A stretch of DNA of 64,000 nt from the NCBI RefSeq assembly GCF_016086655.4, contig NC_052135.2:23216363-23280362 (forward strand), in the 5' to 3' direction. Below are positions 20,180 to 33,079 of this stretch, in pieces. A model generated the notes under the pieces. That model did not search any database. It was not told the origin of the DNA and saw only the letters and a list, made by a program, of their open reading frames with translations. Each line of letters starts with the position of its first letter. Positions within the stretch are counted from its first letter, which is position 1. A program made the translations under genes and the position numbers. The DNA comes from Lepeophtheirus salmonis. Taxonomy: Eukaryota; Arthropoda; Copepoda; Siphonostomatoida; Caligidae.

Positions 20180-22790
20180 ATTAATTAACTTTTTTTGATA
20201 TATGACGAAAAAAATCGACAAAGGAATGACCCTCATCACAGAGAATTGTGAGTATGGAACTAAACTCTACTTGTTCTTGGATTCGAATAAGATATATATT
20301 TGAAAATAAGTCATTTGATTCACTGAAAGAAAAAAATAATGCCCTTGTTTCATCAGCATTCATAATTTCCATATATAGTTTAACAGCGAAAACACAAGAT
20401 GGATATACTTTATCAGAAGGTGAAACCAATCCACCTCTATTATTCATGTTTGACAAATTCTATTTCTATTAAATGGTTGAGCTCTACTAAATCACTCTCT
20501 TCATTGGGTAGATCAGAAATAGGTGGCAAATCACTGGACTTTAGTAACTTATAACATTCTTCGTATTTTGTGACTTTAATAATAAATCTTGCTATATATC
20601 TGGATATATAAAAGACGATTCCTTTAACATCGTGGAAAATAGTGTTGTTGATGTCAATATTCGGAGGGGCTTGATTCACAATTTGCTCAAATTGATCACG
20701 GATCTTTAGTTTTAATCGAGGAACATTTTAGTTCTTTTATGGAAATTTTAGAAAGCAAAAAAAGGACCCAAAGTCTAATTTTTTTTTTAGCTTCTAATAA
20801 TTGCTTTATTGAAGTATAATAAATTGCTTCTCTAAGCTGACGATATTTTGAGGAGCAAGCTTCGATAGGATCATAATTAATATTTCCTAGGATAACATAA
20901 TCCATGCCTTTGAGTTTTAATAAATATATTGAAAGTTCAATCACACTACCCAACGAATGTTTCAGAGTGTAAAAAATTTCCTTGCTTAAACCTAATTTAT
21001 TTAAGTCCTCTCATTCAAAAATCTAGTTGATAAATTGTTCTAAGAAAATGAGGTTTTCACGATCCTTAAAATCAACAACTGTATTATCTCTCAAACGATA
21101 GGCTTCCAATTTATCTTTTACATTTATGCAACACCAGAACTCTCATCAAGGACAAAAAGTTTGCCGTTTCTCCTCATTTTAAATTCATATTTTTATACGT
21201 CCTAATAATTTAACATTAGTTCACTAAATGGTCTGTGGATTAATTACTTTATCAGTTAATTTTTGTGCATTTTTCACTGGGAAGAACCTTTCTTTTTCCT
21301 ATAAATTATGAATATGATTGAAGCTCCATTAAGTGTTGGACAATCAAATATTTTGCGATTGAGTAGATTATTATATATATTCTTAAAAATATGAACCATA
21401 TCAAATAGAAAATAAATTATATTTCTAAGGGAGTATTGATTATCAATATAACGGTCACCATTTCAATATTGTTTTGAAGAATTTTTTATTGCAAAAGTAC
21501 CCATCCGTTATGTCTGCTACGAAGTTGAATCCAATGGAACATGCTATTTTCAGAACAAAAAGAGATGACAAATGTATTAAATCAGAAGTTAGGATTGAAG
21601 CACGTATAATTACAGGGGTATCCTTGTATGTGGCAGAAATATTATTAATTAAAAAACACAACTATGTTTTGTAGGCTCCATGTTTTCTAGCTCTGTATTT
21701 TTCCACTTTGAATATTAATTTTTTTGCATGACATACACTTCATCAATGAGGATATATACTTTATAATCTTTTTCTTATATTGACTTGAATCTGGTTAATA
21801 AATATTTATATGATTCTAATTCTGGTTTAATAAATCCTTCAAATAACGTACCCTTGATAATTTAAGAAGGCCTTCTTTAAAAATGTATTTATATACAGCG
21901 GAGTGAAATATTTTCCCATACCGAAGCAACAGTGAAAGAGTAAGAGAATAGTGTTTTCCTCTGTTAGGTTTTAATACAACAAAAAGACTGTTCCATAAGA
22001 AAACTGATTGATTAAGCAATGTGATCTTCAACCTCTGAAGGAATATTCAAAATAGCTTCAACTTGTTTTTAATGTATTTAATTGCATCCTGATTGGAATT
22101 TGTTTCAAGACCCATCAGAATTGCTAAAATTTTTAATACTTCGGAAGGGGTATGGATTTTTTTAAGGCACTATATAGCTCACTACAAGTAAAGGTAGTAG
22201 TTTCTTTTCTTGATACATTTAAAATGTTAGGTTAGAGTCTATGACCAAACTAAAGACAATAGTTGGTGGTCCTAAAAAATGTTTCTATTTATGCTTCTAT
22301 TAGATATAAAAAAATAATTGAATTACCTAAACTTGGTTTCTCAATAAGGAAGTACGCTAATAAAGTATCTTCGGAAAAAAAGTACACTTAATGGTATATT
22401 GTACTTTTTAATTTTTTCTTTTATGTCATCCAAGGTATAAACATTATCCGTATTTATTAATTCCTGGTTCATATGTTTAATTTTTTGATTTCCTGATTTT
22501 CTTCTGTTAGTTGCTGTTGTTTTTTCTGTTTTTCTACATTTAATGGTTTTTTTTAGAGAAATAACCGGTACCACGGAATGGGAAGGAATAGCATACTTCT
22601 TCAATAATCGATGTTTGAAAGGTTGGTTGTTAGTTAAACTTTGGTGTCTATAATCATTATCCGTTAAGTGAAGGGAACAAACTACCGCATTTTTTATATT
22701 TATTGATTTGCCATCTTAAAGAAATACAAAGTGGGGACAATAATTATATCTTGTTTGAAGTTCCTACTGCAACGCTGTTTTTTAAAAGTC
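20180..22790 (-). pseudogene. P-element/THAP9-like transposase relic, copy B, nearly full span
   Basis: From its 5' end on the minus strand: a decayed THAP finger at about 22780-22605 (VAVG and then VVCSLHLTDNDY, LLKKYAIPSHSVVP). Next is a linker (22604-22341) rich in Lys, then LLLRYGKIFHSAVYKYIFKE and LLKLSRVRYLKDL (22031-21816). After frameshifts come MRRNGKLFVLDESSG, KDKLEAYRLRDNTVVDFKD, LGLSKEIFYTLKHSLG, NINYDPIEACSSKYRQLREA, then KGIVFYISRYIARFI and a C-terminal region with RGGLVSPSDKVYPS and CDEGHS. The order is that of THAP9/P transposases. At least three stops lie in the central part. TIRs were not identified. Confidence 0.7.
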
Positions 22791-22799
22791 AATACTACA

Positions 22800-23485
22800 T
22801 TATTATCAGAGATTAAAGTTTAAACGATACCCAAATGTAACAATATAGGCATTCATCACAAAATAAGGGAAGGATTTATTAACACCTAAACTCTAAAAAG
22901 GATAATAGACACTTCGTCCTAGCTGAATATATTAATCATTGGAGAAAATAACAAATCGAACTACAATATTATACTAATAAATGTATTATTTTTAATTCCG
23001 GATAGATGCAAATGATGAAACGATGATAAATTAGTGACTTAGCATTCAAAAATATACTATAACAACTAATAAGGAAATTAATAGCACGTAGTCCTTGTGG
23101 AATACACACGCTCGTTTAGCGTTCAAGTCATGGAGTAAAATATGTCTTTGGTTGATATTTCATTAAAAGAAGATCAATATCTAATGAACTTCTTCTCTCA
23201 CCTTTTAGATGACGAATGATGAGATGTAATATATCAAAACTGTCTATTTAAACAGAAATGATAACTGGAAGATGTCTTCATGATCCCCCAAAAACATAAT
23301 GAATCCTTAGAGATACACTGACACCGAACAGTTAATGTAAAAATCACTTAAAACCAGTTTAATTTTAAATATTTAACACAGCTATGAAGTGTAGATGAAT
23401 GCACACGGCAAATGCATAAACACAATTTTTTCTAATAGTTTTAAACCTACCAATATCATGGAAAAAGAAAATTAAGAGCTCACTT
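22800..23485. other. AT-rich noncoding stretch
   Basis: No coding or element signature on either strand. Confidence 0.45.
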
Positions 23486-23489
23486 GTGA

Positions 23490-24235
23490 AAATTAATGAT
23501 GGAAAAAGTTTTACTTTGCAATTTCAAATCTCCACAGGATGTCTATTTTTTAATGCTTCTCACAAAAATTGTGGGAAATTATTTAAATCAGCAATACTTC
23601 CCTGCTCTTTGCATTATCAAGGAATTTATTTCCCTGAACATATCTGTACTACGGGATAAGTTCGTAACTCCTCTGGTGTTATTCGGGGTCACATCAAATG
23701 TCACTAATGCTCCAAAAAATATGTGTGCCTGGAGTTTTCTCCTCAAGCTGTAAAAGTAGAATAACTGGGATGTTGATTGAGGGCGAATCAGTCAGAAAAG
23801 AAGAACTGAGAGCTATTTTTATTGGGACCGCTGCAAGGTATTCAGCATTGACAATCAAAATCCCTGATCTGGATCGTCTATCGTGGAAATATAGGGGAGG
23901 GGGATATTCGCTACTAACATTCAAGTTCGAATAATAATTGGAAGTTTCTTCGTCGTCCCATACGCACCTATAGACAGTTTCAGAAGTTCTGCCCCTCAAA
24001 AGTTCAATATTTGCCTTTGTTTTATTGGCATTGCTAGTTTAGCGCTTATTTTTTATTGTTAATATTTTAATATGAATTCTTAGGATTATTTTAATGTTTG
24101 CTTTATACGTATGGTTTATTAATCATGTCTTTTTAGTTTAGGGATTTAATTATAAACTATAATGTTTATTTGTATATTTATTGCGTATGTAACTTTCCTA
24201 GACCAATAAAGAGAGAACAATAAATGTACGGATGG
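23490..24235 (+). mobile_element. LINE 3' end fragment (ORF2 C-terminus and 3' UTR)
   Basis: RKEELRAIFIGTAARYSALTIKIP (about 23796-23866) matches HVEELRAIMTSAAARYSALSIKNP at the end of ORF2 of the minus-strand LINE (about 38410-38330). Upstream frames (23496-23753) are only loosely similar. A noncoding tail follows, ending with AATAAAG and AATAAA at about 24205-24224. It is a 5'-truncated copy in the opposite orientation to the large LINE and is more diverged from it than the RT fragment at 9.6 kb appears to be. Confidence 0.6.
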
Positions 24236-24239
24236 TTAA

Positions 24240-25430
24240 GGAGTTTTTTTTTGCATTTTGAATATGTATTTCACAAAAATAATATATTTTGCTCCTTCAT
24301 CCCCATATAAGACAAGCACCATTTTTGAAATTTGGGAATTATTCACAATTTAAAATATGGCAATATTTGCTTTTAGGTTTACAAGGTAAGTAGATATGCA
24401 CTATATTTTAAACATGGTAGAAGGTTTCTTTGATATTTTTCTCATTCCCTGGTTCGCAGGTCTATAATAACCAAGTAGGCCTTGGCCCTCAATATTTTTT
24501 CATAGTAGTATTTGAAAGGTATTATTAATGGTGAGTCATCCATAGTCACTCTATTCAAGTTCCCAATAACAAAACTGGGATTACAGTACTAGTCCTTGAA
24601 TATTTTTATCGAGTCCATTTCAAGTTCTCAAAAAAATAAAATTTACTCTAGAGAATTCTTAATATATTGATATAGTGAAAAAGTTGAAATTATTTTTGAG
24701 TCGCAAGAGTGAACTAGTCAAGTCGTGAATCTAAAAATATAGACTTGAGTCCAATTCCCACCTCTACAAGCAAGTATGAGTTATCGAATTATTTTTTTGT
24801 TAATAATTTTGTACACTTTCCATGTATGATTTTACTTTATAGATTATTTGTATTGTTTATTTTATACGAATGATTATAAGAATAAGTAGTTAGTCTGATT
24901 TGGAACATAGATTCTTACTACTTTAAGTGAAACTTTTAAGTTGGGTTACCATATCCATTGTGCGTTTATACGTCAATTTGTATACATATATGATATTAAG
25001 AGAAGAGTTGTATACAGGAAAACTTCCTTTAATCCGCTAATAAGAGTTAATTTATATATACAGCCAAGCACATATGTATTGGAACCCCTTTATATTTTTT
25101 GTTTTTCCTATGATATTTTAATATTCTAACTGATATATTGGGCTGAAATAATTAATGCGTATGAAAATTATATTTTTAGATAGCTTTTCCTCAAGATTTA
25201 TTTCCTTATTTAAATCCTAGTATGTGCAAAAGTAATTGTATACTCAAGAGTTTCTGCTATTTTCATGTTCAGTTCTTGATATTTGTTGTATTTTTTATAT
25301 CCGAGTCAAGAATATCACTTTTAAGGTGCTTTTACTCAAGTACTCGAGTAGGAAAGTCGAGAGCTTCTTTAATCTGAGTACTTAAACCTTGAGAATCTTT
25401 TTAGATGTGATATACCATCTCAGTATTGTC
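24240..25430. other. AT-rich noncoding stretch
   Basis: No gene seen. A patch at 24590-24770 is rich in GAGTC/AAGTC words and resembles 19995-20150. Confidence 0.4.
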
Positions 25431-25436
25431 TAGTAT

Positions 25437-26065
25437 GGCCAAGATCAAAGAACATTGTGCTCAAGTCAGAGAGAAGAGTACTTAAATTTTTTTAAATAAT
25501 GAAGTGGATATAAAGTTGGATGTTCCTAAATCAAATGTTCGCATTATAATCAAAAAATACGGAGAATATGAAGAAGTTTATAATTGTAAAAGAAATGGAC
25601 GACCATCAAAACTATCTCCTCACTTGCAAAGAAAAGTGGTCAGCAAAGTCAAAATTAACTCCATAACATATACTTTGGTGATTTTAGATGATTTAGAGAA
25701 GAGATCGTGATGGGATTGTTGTTTCACGAAGAACGGTATTTAGAATGAGTCAAAAAGAAGGCTATCATAAGAGACTTTCAAAAAAGACACTATTACTCAA
25801 ACCTCGAAACCTTAAGTCAAGATTAAAGTTTGCCAAAGAACATTTGGAGAAGGATATGACCTTTTGGTGAACAGTATTGTGGTTAGATGAAACAAAAATT
25901 GAGCTTTTTGGTCATAGCTCTACCCAGTTCGTTTGGAGAAAATCTCGAGAGGTCTTCTTTCCTCATATCACAACAAACATTAAACATGGTGGTGGATCAA
26001 TCATGCGTTGGAGCTGATTTTCTTTCAAAGGTACTGGAAGGCTTGCAAAAGTGAATAAAAAAAAA
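25437..26065 (+). mobile_element. Tc1-like transposase fragment
   Basis: Plus-strand reading: MAKIKEHCAQVREK, then VPKSNVRIIIKKYGE and KRNGRPSKLSPHLQRKVV (paired-like HTH with GRPSK linker), VVSRRTVFRMSQKEGYHKR, and LKFAKEHLEKD. The first catalytic Asp follows in VLWLDETKIELFGHSSTQFV, then VKHGGGSIM-like text. Reading stops at about GTGRLAKV, so the second Asp and the Glu of the DD34E triad are lost. Stops and frame changes occur at about 25710 and 25868. This is typical of a 3'-truncated Tc1 copy. Confidence 0.8.
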
Positions 26066-26139
26066 TGATAAAAGTGGGATTCAACAAATTAAATCTGTGA
26101 AAACTACAATTTCGTTTTTTGAGGTGCATATAAATTAAC

Positions 26140-26350
26140 TCTCAATGAAATATTGGATTTGCTAAAAAATACATTTTGTAGAAATTTGTCTGGAAATTCG
26201 TTTGCATATAAATTTGACTCGTAAAAATTGATGTTGAACTAAAATGACTGTTATTTTCTGAATTATTTTTAAATTGTTTTTTCTTTTTAGTCTCTTTGTT
26301 TTTCTCATCAAACGAAGAAATACCACAAAAAGATGCATTTTGTACATAAA
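26140..26350 (+). repeat. left arm of a ~200-bp inverted repeat
   Basis: AATATTGGATT, GTTTGCATATAAATTTGA, TCATCAAACG and GCATTTTGTACATAAAAT occur in this order here. They recur in reverse complement at 27045-27300, in the same relative order with moderate divergence. The arms bracket about 700 bp. They may be long terminal inverted repeats or two oppositely inserted copies; the left arm begins just downstream of the Tc1 fragment. Confidence 0.55.
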
Positions 26351-27044
26351 ATGTTTGATTCTATAAGTATAACAAAGTATTTTCTATTTCTGAAACAATT
26401 GATTAAGTATATGTTTATAGTATTAACTAAAATGAACCAGTTATCTCGAGTTATTTTTTCGAGAATATTATTTTCCATAACTTTTTTGTCTTTGCAAGTA
26501 CGAAGAAAATATTAGAACTTTTTTGTTTCTCTTTATAAGGCTAATAAACGCTATTAACTAAATTCTTGCAAAATTAATTCAAAAAAAAAGTTTTCCCTAT
26601 TTTCTTTTCGAATTTTGATTTGACAATAATAAACGATTTTGCTGATTAGCTTAAAATTGTCAGCTACCAACAGACCTATATAGAAGGTCTTGAAGGCAAT
26701 TTTGAACTACTTTGTTGGCTTAATTTAATTATTTATGATAATTAGGAACTACTTATTAATTGCAATATATTTTTCATAATGGTAACAGTAGTGCAGTGTA
26801 TAGTAATAATAGATCAACTTTGATTAGAAATTATCCAGGCTTATCACTCATGAAATATTTATTTTTCCAACAGACATCGATGGAAGGAAGTTGTTGATCA
26901 ATGTCATCAAACGTGCGTGTTGGAATCCCGCCAAAGACTCAAAAGTTTGCCAACTAACATTGTAAACTATTTTTTACTATGTGAGGGATGTGAAAATTAA
27001 ATTAATGGGTTGTTTTATGTTTTATTTTGCAAAATTATGATACA

Positions 27045-27300
27045 AAATGTTCCGGAACTTAAAAATTCCATTGCTATGTTTGAGTGTAATATTTTATGTT
27101 CAAAATGTATCTTGGCATTTCTTCTTAAAAATTGAAAATTGACGTTTGATGAAAAAAAGAGAAAAAAATGAAAAATTATTCCGAAAATGACAAATATTTC
27201 AGTTAAAGATAATTTTTTTTGTCTCAAATTTATATGCAAACAAATTTTTACAAATTTATTTTATCTACGAATCCAATGTTCCATTTGAAGTTATTTTTTT
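27045..27300 (-). repeat. right arm of the ~200-bp inverted repeat
   Basis: Reverse complement carries AACATTGGATTCG, GTTTGCATATAAATTTGA, TCATCAAACG and ACATTTTGAACATAAAAT, matching the left arm block for block. The open frame here on the minus strand arises from the repeat and has no recognised family. Confidence 0.55.
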
Positions 27301-27304
27301 TCCA

Positions 27305-30300
27305 CCTAAAAAAAACGAAACTGCAATTTTAACCAATTGTTTTTTTTGCCCATAGCTTTTTTGATTTTAAATAAATTTAGAAAATGTTGTTATTCGTATA
27401 GTTGTTTTTTGAGACGGCAGTCACTTCTTAGATTTATAAATCAACCACATATCTAATCTCCTTGAGGTTATTGTGGTAAATAAATGTATTCATGAAATTT
27501 GTTGTAAACTGTTCTCAAGGTTAGTGTATAGCTACTTCATTCTTTTTCTGTTTTTTCATCCTCACTAAAAGTTATTTTAAGATCTTACCAATAGATCTTT
27601 TTTTGGAGATCTCACACAACACGAAACAAATCGAACAATTACTTATATTTATTTATTAAAATTATATTTCGTTATAATTTAATTTATTTTGTAAAATATC
27701 TCCAATCTAATTATTTATTGATACATATTATATTTCGTGAAATCATTTTTTTTTTTGTAAAAAGTGAGTTGTAATTTAAAATTGAGTAACAGACTCATTT
27801 TTAAAAAAACTAATAATTGAAAAAAGAGAGGACTTAATTTTAATATATCTCAGCCATTCAATTATTCGTAAACTTTTTAGCCATGTCTATAACAATGTCT
27901 GTGTTTAAAAAATGGCAAGACATTTTATACAAAGATGAGGAACAGGGTTTAGAGTAAGAAACCTATGGTGTTGTCAAGATACCAATGCTTTCAAACCGTT
28001 TTGATACAAAAGTTATATCGATACTTTATTGTATATTCTAAGCTATATTACAAAAATGTCGTTAAATGCAATTAACATATTCAAGGGTGTCTGCAGAGTT
28101 TTTGTTTGGAGAAGTTGGGCTATTTCAGAAATTGGATATTTTTATAAGGGGATATCTACAAAGTACGTATACAGGTTGGAGGGGAGAGAGAGAGGATAAT
28201 TTTTGAAATTGTGAACACAATTTATAATGTATGTACTAGTGTTGGGGATCTGTCTGAAAATCCTAGACCAATCTGAGAGGTGAATGATTTTTAGTAAACT
28301 TAACATACCTTGTACATGATCCTAAGAGACAATTTTTATTCTTGCTTTAATGAAAGGATACTTATAGGGGGGCTGCCTTAGAAATCTGGGCATTACATCA
28401 TCCATATGTTTTTATGAGTTAATAACATTGCAAGTAGTAGTTCCAATACTAATTTAGTATAGTACCTACCGTTTTAATTATATCAGTACACTTCTACAAA
28501 TATAAATTCCAATCCTTTTTCTACCTAGAAAAATTAAATGAATACTAATTTAAGATGCATATTAGTTTTTACATTCATACATATATTTGGAAACATATCG
28601 AAGGAATCCCATTTAAAAGAGATTTAAATAGAACCAATAAATCATACCTACATTTTACCTATAACCAAATAAAATCCTTTTTTATTTGGTTATAGATAAG
28701 TCATTTTTTAATGAGATTTGTCTTTCATTTCGGTTTTAATTAGTTATTATTAATTACCTTAAGAAGGTTTCGAAGAAGATTGTACCTATTAGTCAACTTT
28801 GGGAAGAAAAAACCTTTGTCAATTAAAATATATGCGACCTTGCCATAAAACCATTTTGCAAATTTTAATTAGGACTTAGTATTTCTAATTAATGATTTTA
28901 ATACAAGTAGTATCAAATAGGAGATGTGTTCATTAAATTTCTACTCAAAAATGAGTGGATGTAGAAAAAAGTATTTTACACACAAAAAAGTAGGAATTCA
29001 TCGTGAACTATACCCTATTGAAATCATAGTGTACAAAATCCCTATACAAAAATGTAATGTACTTTATTCACTAAATATGCAAGTACAATTAACTAATATA
29101 TTAATTAATAGTTATTTATACGGTAAAATTTTTAAATCCAAGATGTATTATCCTGAATATTAAATATCGACTTGAAATAAAGCAAACAATTTTTTTTAAA
29201 TATTAGAGAACGTATCCTCCAAAATCTAGTTGAATTTAAAAAAACCGGACCCTTCATAGAATAATTATACACATTTCAACCTTATATTGTTCTCATCAAC
29301 AATAGTATGATATTTTTATGTCTTTTAGTGTCAATTATGACAGTTATAGATAATAGTTTCAAATCAAAAGTATTGTCTCTTACTGAACAATTAATAACTA
29401 TAAATAAGCAATAAATAAATGAAATTGTCAAGCAATAAATTATAATTTAAATATTTAGTAATTAAACGACAGTACAGAACTAATATTAAAATATTATCTG
29501 ACATATTCTTAGTTAAGATAATGTTATTTGAACAAAAGTACTAAAATAAATGAGTTTTCTAAAATAAAATATATTTTCAAAAAAGTAGGATTTTGTGGAA
29601 CCGTGTTGTTATTTATGTATTTGGCGTGAAAAACCTAAATGACAACTTGAAAAAGGAAAAAGATTCAAATCCCTTTACAACCTTAAATAAACGGTTTGAA
29701 TGCACGCACTGAAGGTAAGTACGGATTGTTTTTTTACGACGCATTATATTTATTTATTTATTTTAAGAGATACTTTGGTATAATATGTGTTTATTGTAAG
29801 CCTTAATTGCTTACACTGTATCTATTTATGTGAGCATATGGTTATTGGATATAGGATTTAGGGTGTTAATGAAAGTAGTGATTGAATTGTAGGGATTTAC
29901 ATAACATAAAATTATAATTCCTTAATCATTACACTATTCTATCTAACAACCTTTCCGCCAAAAAGAAACAAAAAAAGGGCACAAATCAGTTGTTAGAGTA
30001 AGCCAATAACTCTTCCTTGCTGTGACATTAGTCAATTATTGTTTGGAATTGTTCCTTAATCCTTAATCCTTAATAAGAGTAGATTTGCATTACATTAAAT
30101 AATGTTCTGGACACTGAAGTGGGGAAAATGAGTAAAAAATCGACAGGTGACAACAAAAGGCATGTATTATAGTTTTTTTTAAAGCGGAGTAAGGTAGTAC
30201 CCCCTATATTAATAAAACAAAGTTTGTTTGTTTGTCTATCCATGCATCATTTTTGAATGTGAACTTAACAATATAACAACAAGCGTGCGTGATACTCAAC

Positions 30301-30370
30301 ACACCATACTAAAAAAGAAAAGAAAATAGGATTATATCTCTATGACTGAGATTGTAAATTGTAAGAATTT
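27305..30370. other. AT-rich noncoding stretch with small repeat pieces
   Basis: No coding signature. 28238-28300 begins CTAGTGTTGGGGATCTGTCT and carries GAAAATCCTAGACCA, so it is the 5' end of the TAGTGTTG MITE family. 28655-28699 holds a strong hairpin: a 16-bp perfect stem at 28659-28674/28680-28695, extendable by a few bases with one mismatch. The rest is featureless. Confidence 0.45.
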
Positions 30371-30372
30371 TT

Positions 30373-30780
30373 GGTATACAAAAATAAAAAGAAACCGACA
30401 AGTGTTATGGTAAACCTGACAATTTGAGAAATGTTGTGGTAACGGTTTAGCTGTCATGACGTTTCTTTAGATGAACAGGGAAAAGCTATATAAACACAAA
30501 TCTCTCCATATATAGCAAGGACATATAGGCAGGAATTACACCCATGCCGATCCGAAATTCTGCTCCGAGTCCAATAAAGGCTTACACTCATAACTCCCCA
30601 TCAAATTCTCAATGTTACTCTCTGTCATTCATGAGCATATATATTCGTAGTTATACTTTATTCTTAGATGTTCTCTCCTCAAGAATGAAATTATGATAAC
30701 AGCTTAAGAAAAAAAAATACATTTCAAATTACCAACGAGAAAATAATCTTGGACGCATTTAGGTCATATTTCATACAACT
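30373..30780 (+). repeat. R2 interspersed repeat, copy 1 (most complete)
   Basis: Landmarks in order: GGTATACAAAAATAAAAAGA, AACCTGACAATTTGAGAA, TTTAGCTGTCATGACG, GGCAGGAATTA, TCCAATAAAGGCTTACACTC, ATAACTCC, GTTACTCTCTGTCATTCATG, AGCATATATATTCG, CTTAGATGTTC and TCTCAAGAATGAAAT. No ORF, no terminal inverted repeats and no clear pol III boxes were seen, so the class is unknown. The family core is about 330 bp and may continue another 70. Confidence 0.7.
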
Positions 30781-30784
30781 ATAA

Positions 30785-32425
30785 CTATGATAAAGGAAAA
30801 TTGTCTGTATTTTTGACCATGAAACTCCTGCCAGTTATTCATAATTTTGACAAGAAAAAAACAGACAAAAAAGCCCTACTACATATTTATTTTATACATG
30901 CAAATATAATTCATATATATTTTACATTTCTAGTGCATCCCTTGATGATGCTTCAACGTCAATGATAAGAAAATTCATAATCATGATCCATTTGATTTAA
31001 AAAAGTTGTCAATCAATTTTATCAAGAGTTTTCATAGGACTTCAATCAACATATTATATTACATTTAAACCATTCCAAGTAGTTCCTTCTACATGACGTT
31101 AAAAGGGTAGCAATAGTATTGAAAATACTGTTGTTTTATGAAACAATAAGTGATCTTGTTTATGTTTTTTTATGAACCAATTTTTTTTCATCTAGTTATT
31201 TTGATTTTTGTCTTCACATTGAATTGAGGACCTTTACAAATTGCTTATCACCCCGTATTGTAGCTCGTGGGTGGAACTACTGCACACCCAAATGTTTTTA
31301 TGGCTTGTATTTATTGACTAATTTATTAATTATCCTGTATATGAGTGAAAAATAAATTTGATGCAAACTAATCGTCTATAAAGATTAAATAAATAATATA
31401 ATTAATAAGAATGACTACTAGGGTGGAGCTTATTTTTTTAAATGTTCAAAATATGAGGTTGTAAGGGTCTCTAAATGTTCTTTTCAGACTTTTAGTCTAT
31501 ACATATAGTTGGCTAACTTTGGACCATTTTGAAAAATATTTTATGGTAGCTCAACGACCTAAAGTTTTGAAATTTTACACCTTCAGTTAGAACTTTATTT
31601 TTGTTTTGATATCATCTATATAGTAGACATTATAGCTTCTTGTGTAAAATAACGAAATTAGAAAAACAAATTTCTATCAATAATATTTAATACATTTTTA
31701 TGAGAATTCTGTACCTACATTTCCAAAAGAACAATAAGTATAGTGACAGGAATTGTAGCTTCCTGCCTATTTGTCTGTTCTTTTGCATATCACAGCCAAA
31801 AATTCAACTGAACCATACCAAAAATTGCAAGTACGCATATTGTTTACTGAAATAAACAAATTTGGATTAATGGAGTAAGAGTCACTGTTGAACCTCATAT
31901 TTCGAACATTTAAAAAACAAAAATAAAATAAAATATCAGTACTTTTAAAGTTTTATCTGGGGGATGGCTATAACCAGTAATGCTAATTTATGATGCACTT
32001 TTTAGATTGCCTATTTTTGTGGAGTTGGAAAACTGAAGAAGGTATTTTCTTTTCCTAAGTTTTTATCCTTATTATTTCATTCCTGAGGGATAAACTTCCT
32101 TTTCTACTAGATAAAATTATACACAAAACATGATTGAACATTTGAGTGCCCTCATAAAAGACGGAAGGTAAAACTGAGGATATACTGTGGAGCTTTTTTT
32201 TAATGTCCCCCAAATCCTAACGATGAGGATATAACACTATGCAATAAAAAAAATCACATATTGGAAAGCCTATCATCTAAAACCCACATTTATTATACTT
32301 ATTTAAGACAGAATACACAAAAAATGGCCAATAAAACCTTCAACTGCTTTGGGTTTGGCCTTTCGAGCCCTTTTTTTAGACACGTTTTTAGAGTCTGAGG
32401 CCTTAAACTTTGGCGAGTGACTGTC
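30785..32425. other. AT-rich noncoding stretch
   Basis: Nothing recognised on either strand. Confidence 0.45.
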
Positions 32426-32429
32426 AATA

Positions 32430-33075
32430 GATGTAATTATCTTTTATTCACGAGTGCTTCCATTTCCACAGTGAACTGGGAAACTTTTCAGACCACCCTC
32501 GTTTACAGCGTGCAGCCGTTTTTCAGAAACGAAAATTAAGTGCTTGCAATAGCTGTACATGGGAAGGTAGTACATTATTTGTTCTTTTGGCGGTGGGTAA
32601 GAAGTGTTTGGAGTGAGTTTAAAAAAATAGCATCGATCAACGAATTATTTATTGCAACAATTGTGAAAATGGAAGAGTAGTCTGGTTGACATCTGTACCG
32701 AGTTAGACAATGTTGAGATTGCAAAATAGTTCCTTTTGTGTGGAGAGTCAAGAAAAAACTGAAAGAGTCTGGAGGTGACAGCAAGACTCTACAAAGAAAA
32801 TGTTGAACTAGTTGTCAGAATTTTTTTGAATTTGTTGGACCCAGTATTTGAGCTACAAGCTCACCGGATCTCAACCTCAGTGACCTCTTTTTGTGTAGTG
32901 CAGTTGAGCGACACACTAACAGATCCTCCTAAGAAACAAACTCCAAGCTGATATCCAGGATCCGGAAGGAATTCCGGAATCTTACAAAGGGGACTGCCAT
33001 CAAGATATGCTACCCTTGCCAAGGTCCAGTCGATGCCGTTATTGACACCAGAGGCGATTCAATTGAATAATAATA
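32430..33075 (+). mobile_element. internally deleted mariner/IS630-type element
   Basis: A likely terminal repeat GGGAAACTTTTCAGACCACC at about 32478-32497 is followed by a partial HTH region reading TVWRVKKKLKESG-like (about 32735-32780). It jumps directly to the transposase C-terminus: SSPDLNxSDLF (third Asp region), then ETNSKLISRIRKEFRNLTKG and DAVIDTRGDSIE. The catalytic core with the first two Asp is missing. Stops lie between the pieces. The C-terminal pattern resembles the family of the 8.7-kb copy. Confidence 0.65.
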
Positions 33076-33079
33076 TTTT

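Noticed and set aside
26860..26960. Possible Tc1 transposase C-terminus (RRWKEVVDQCHQ-like)
   Set aside because: Too short, and no catalytic motif precedes it at the expected distance.
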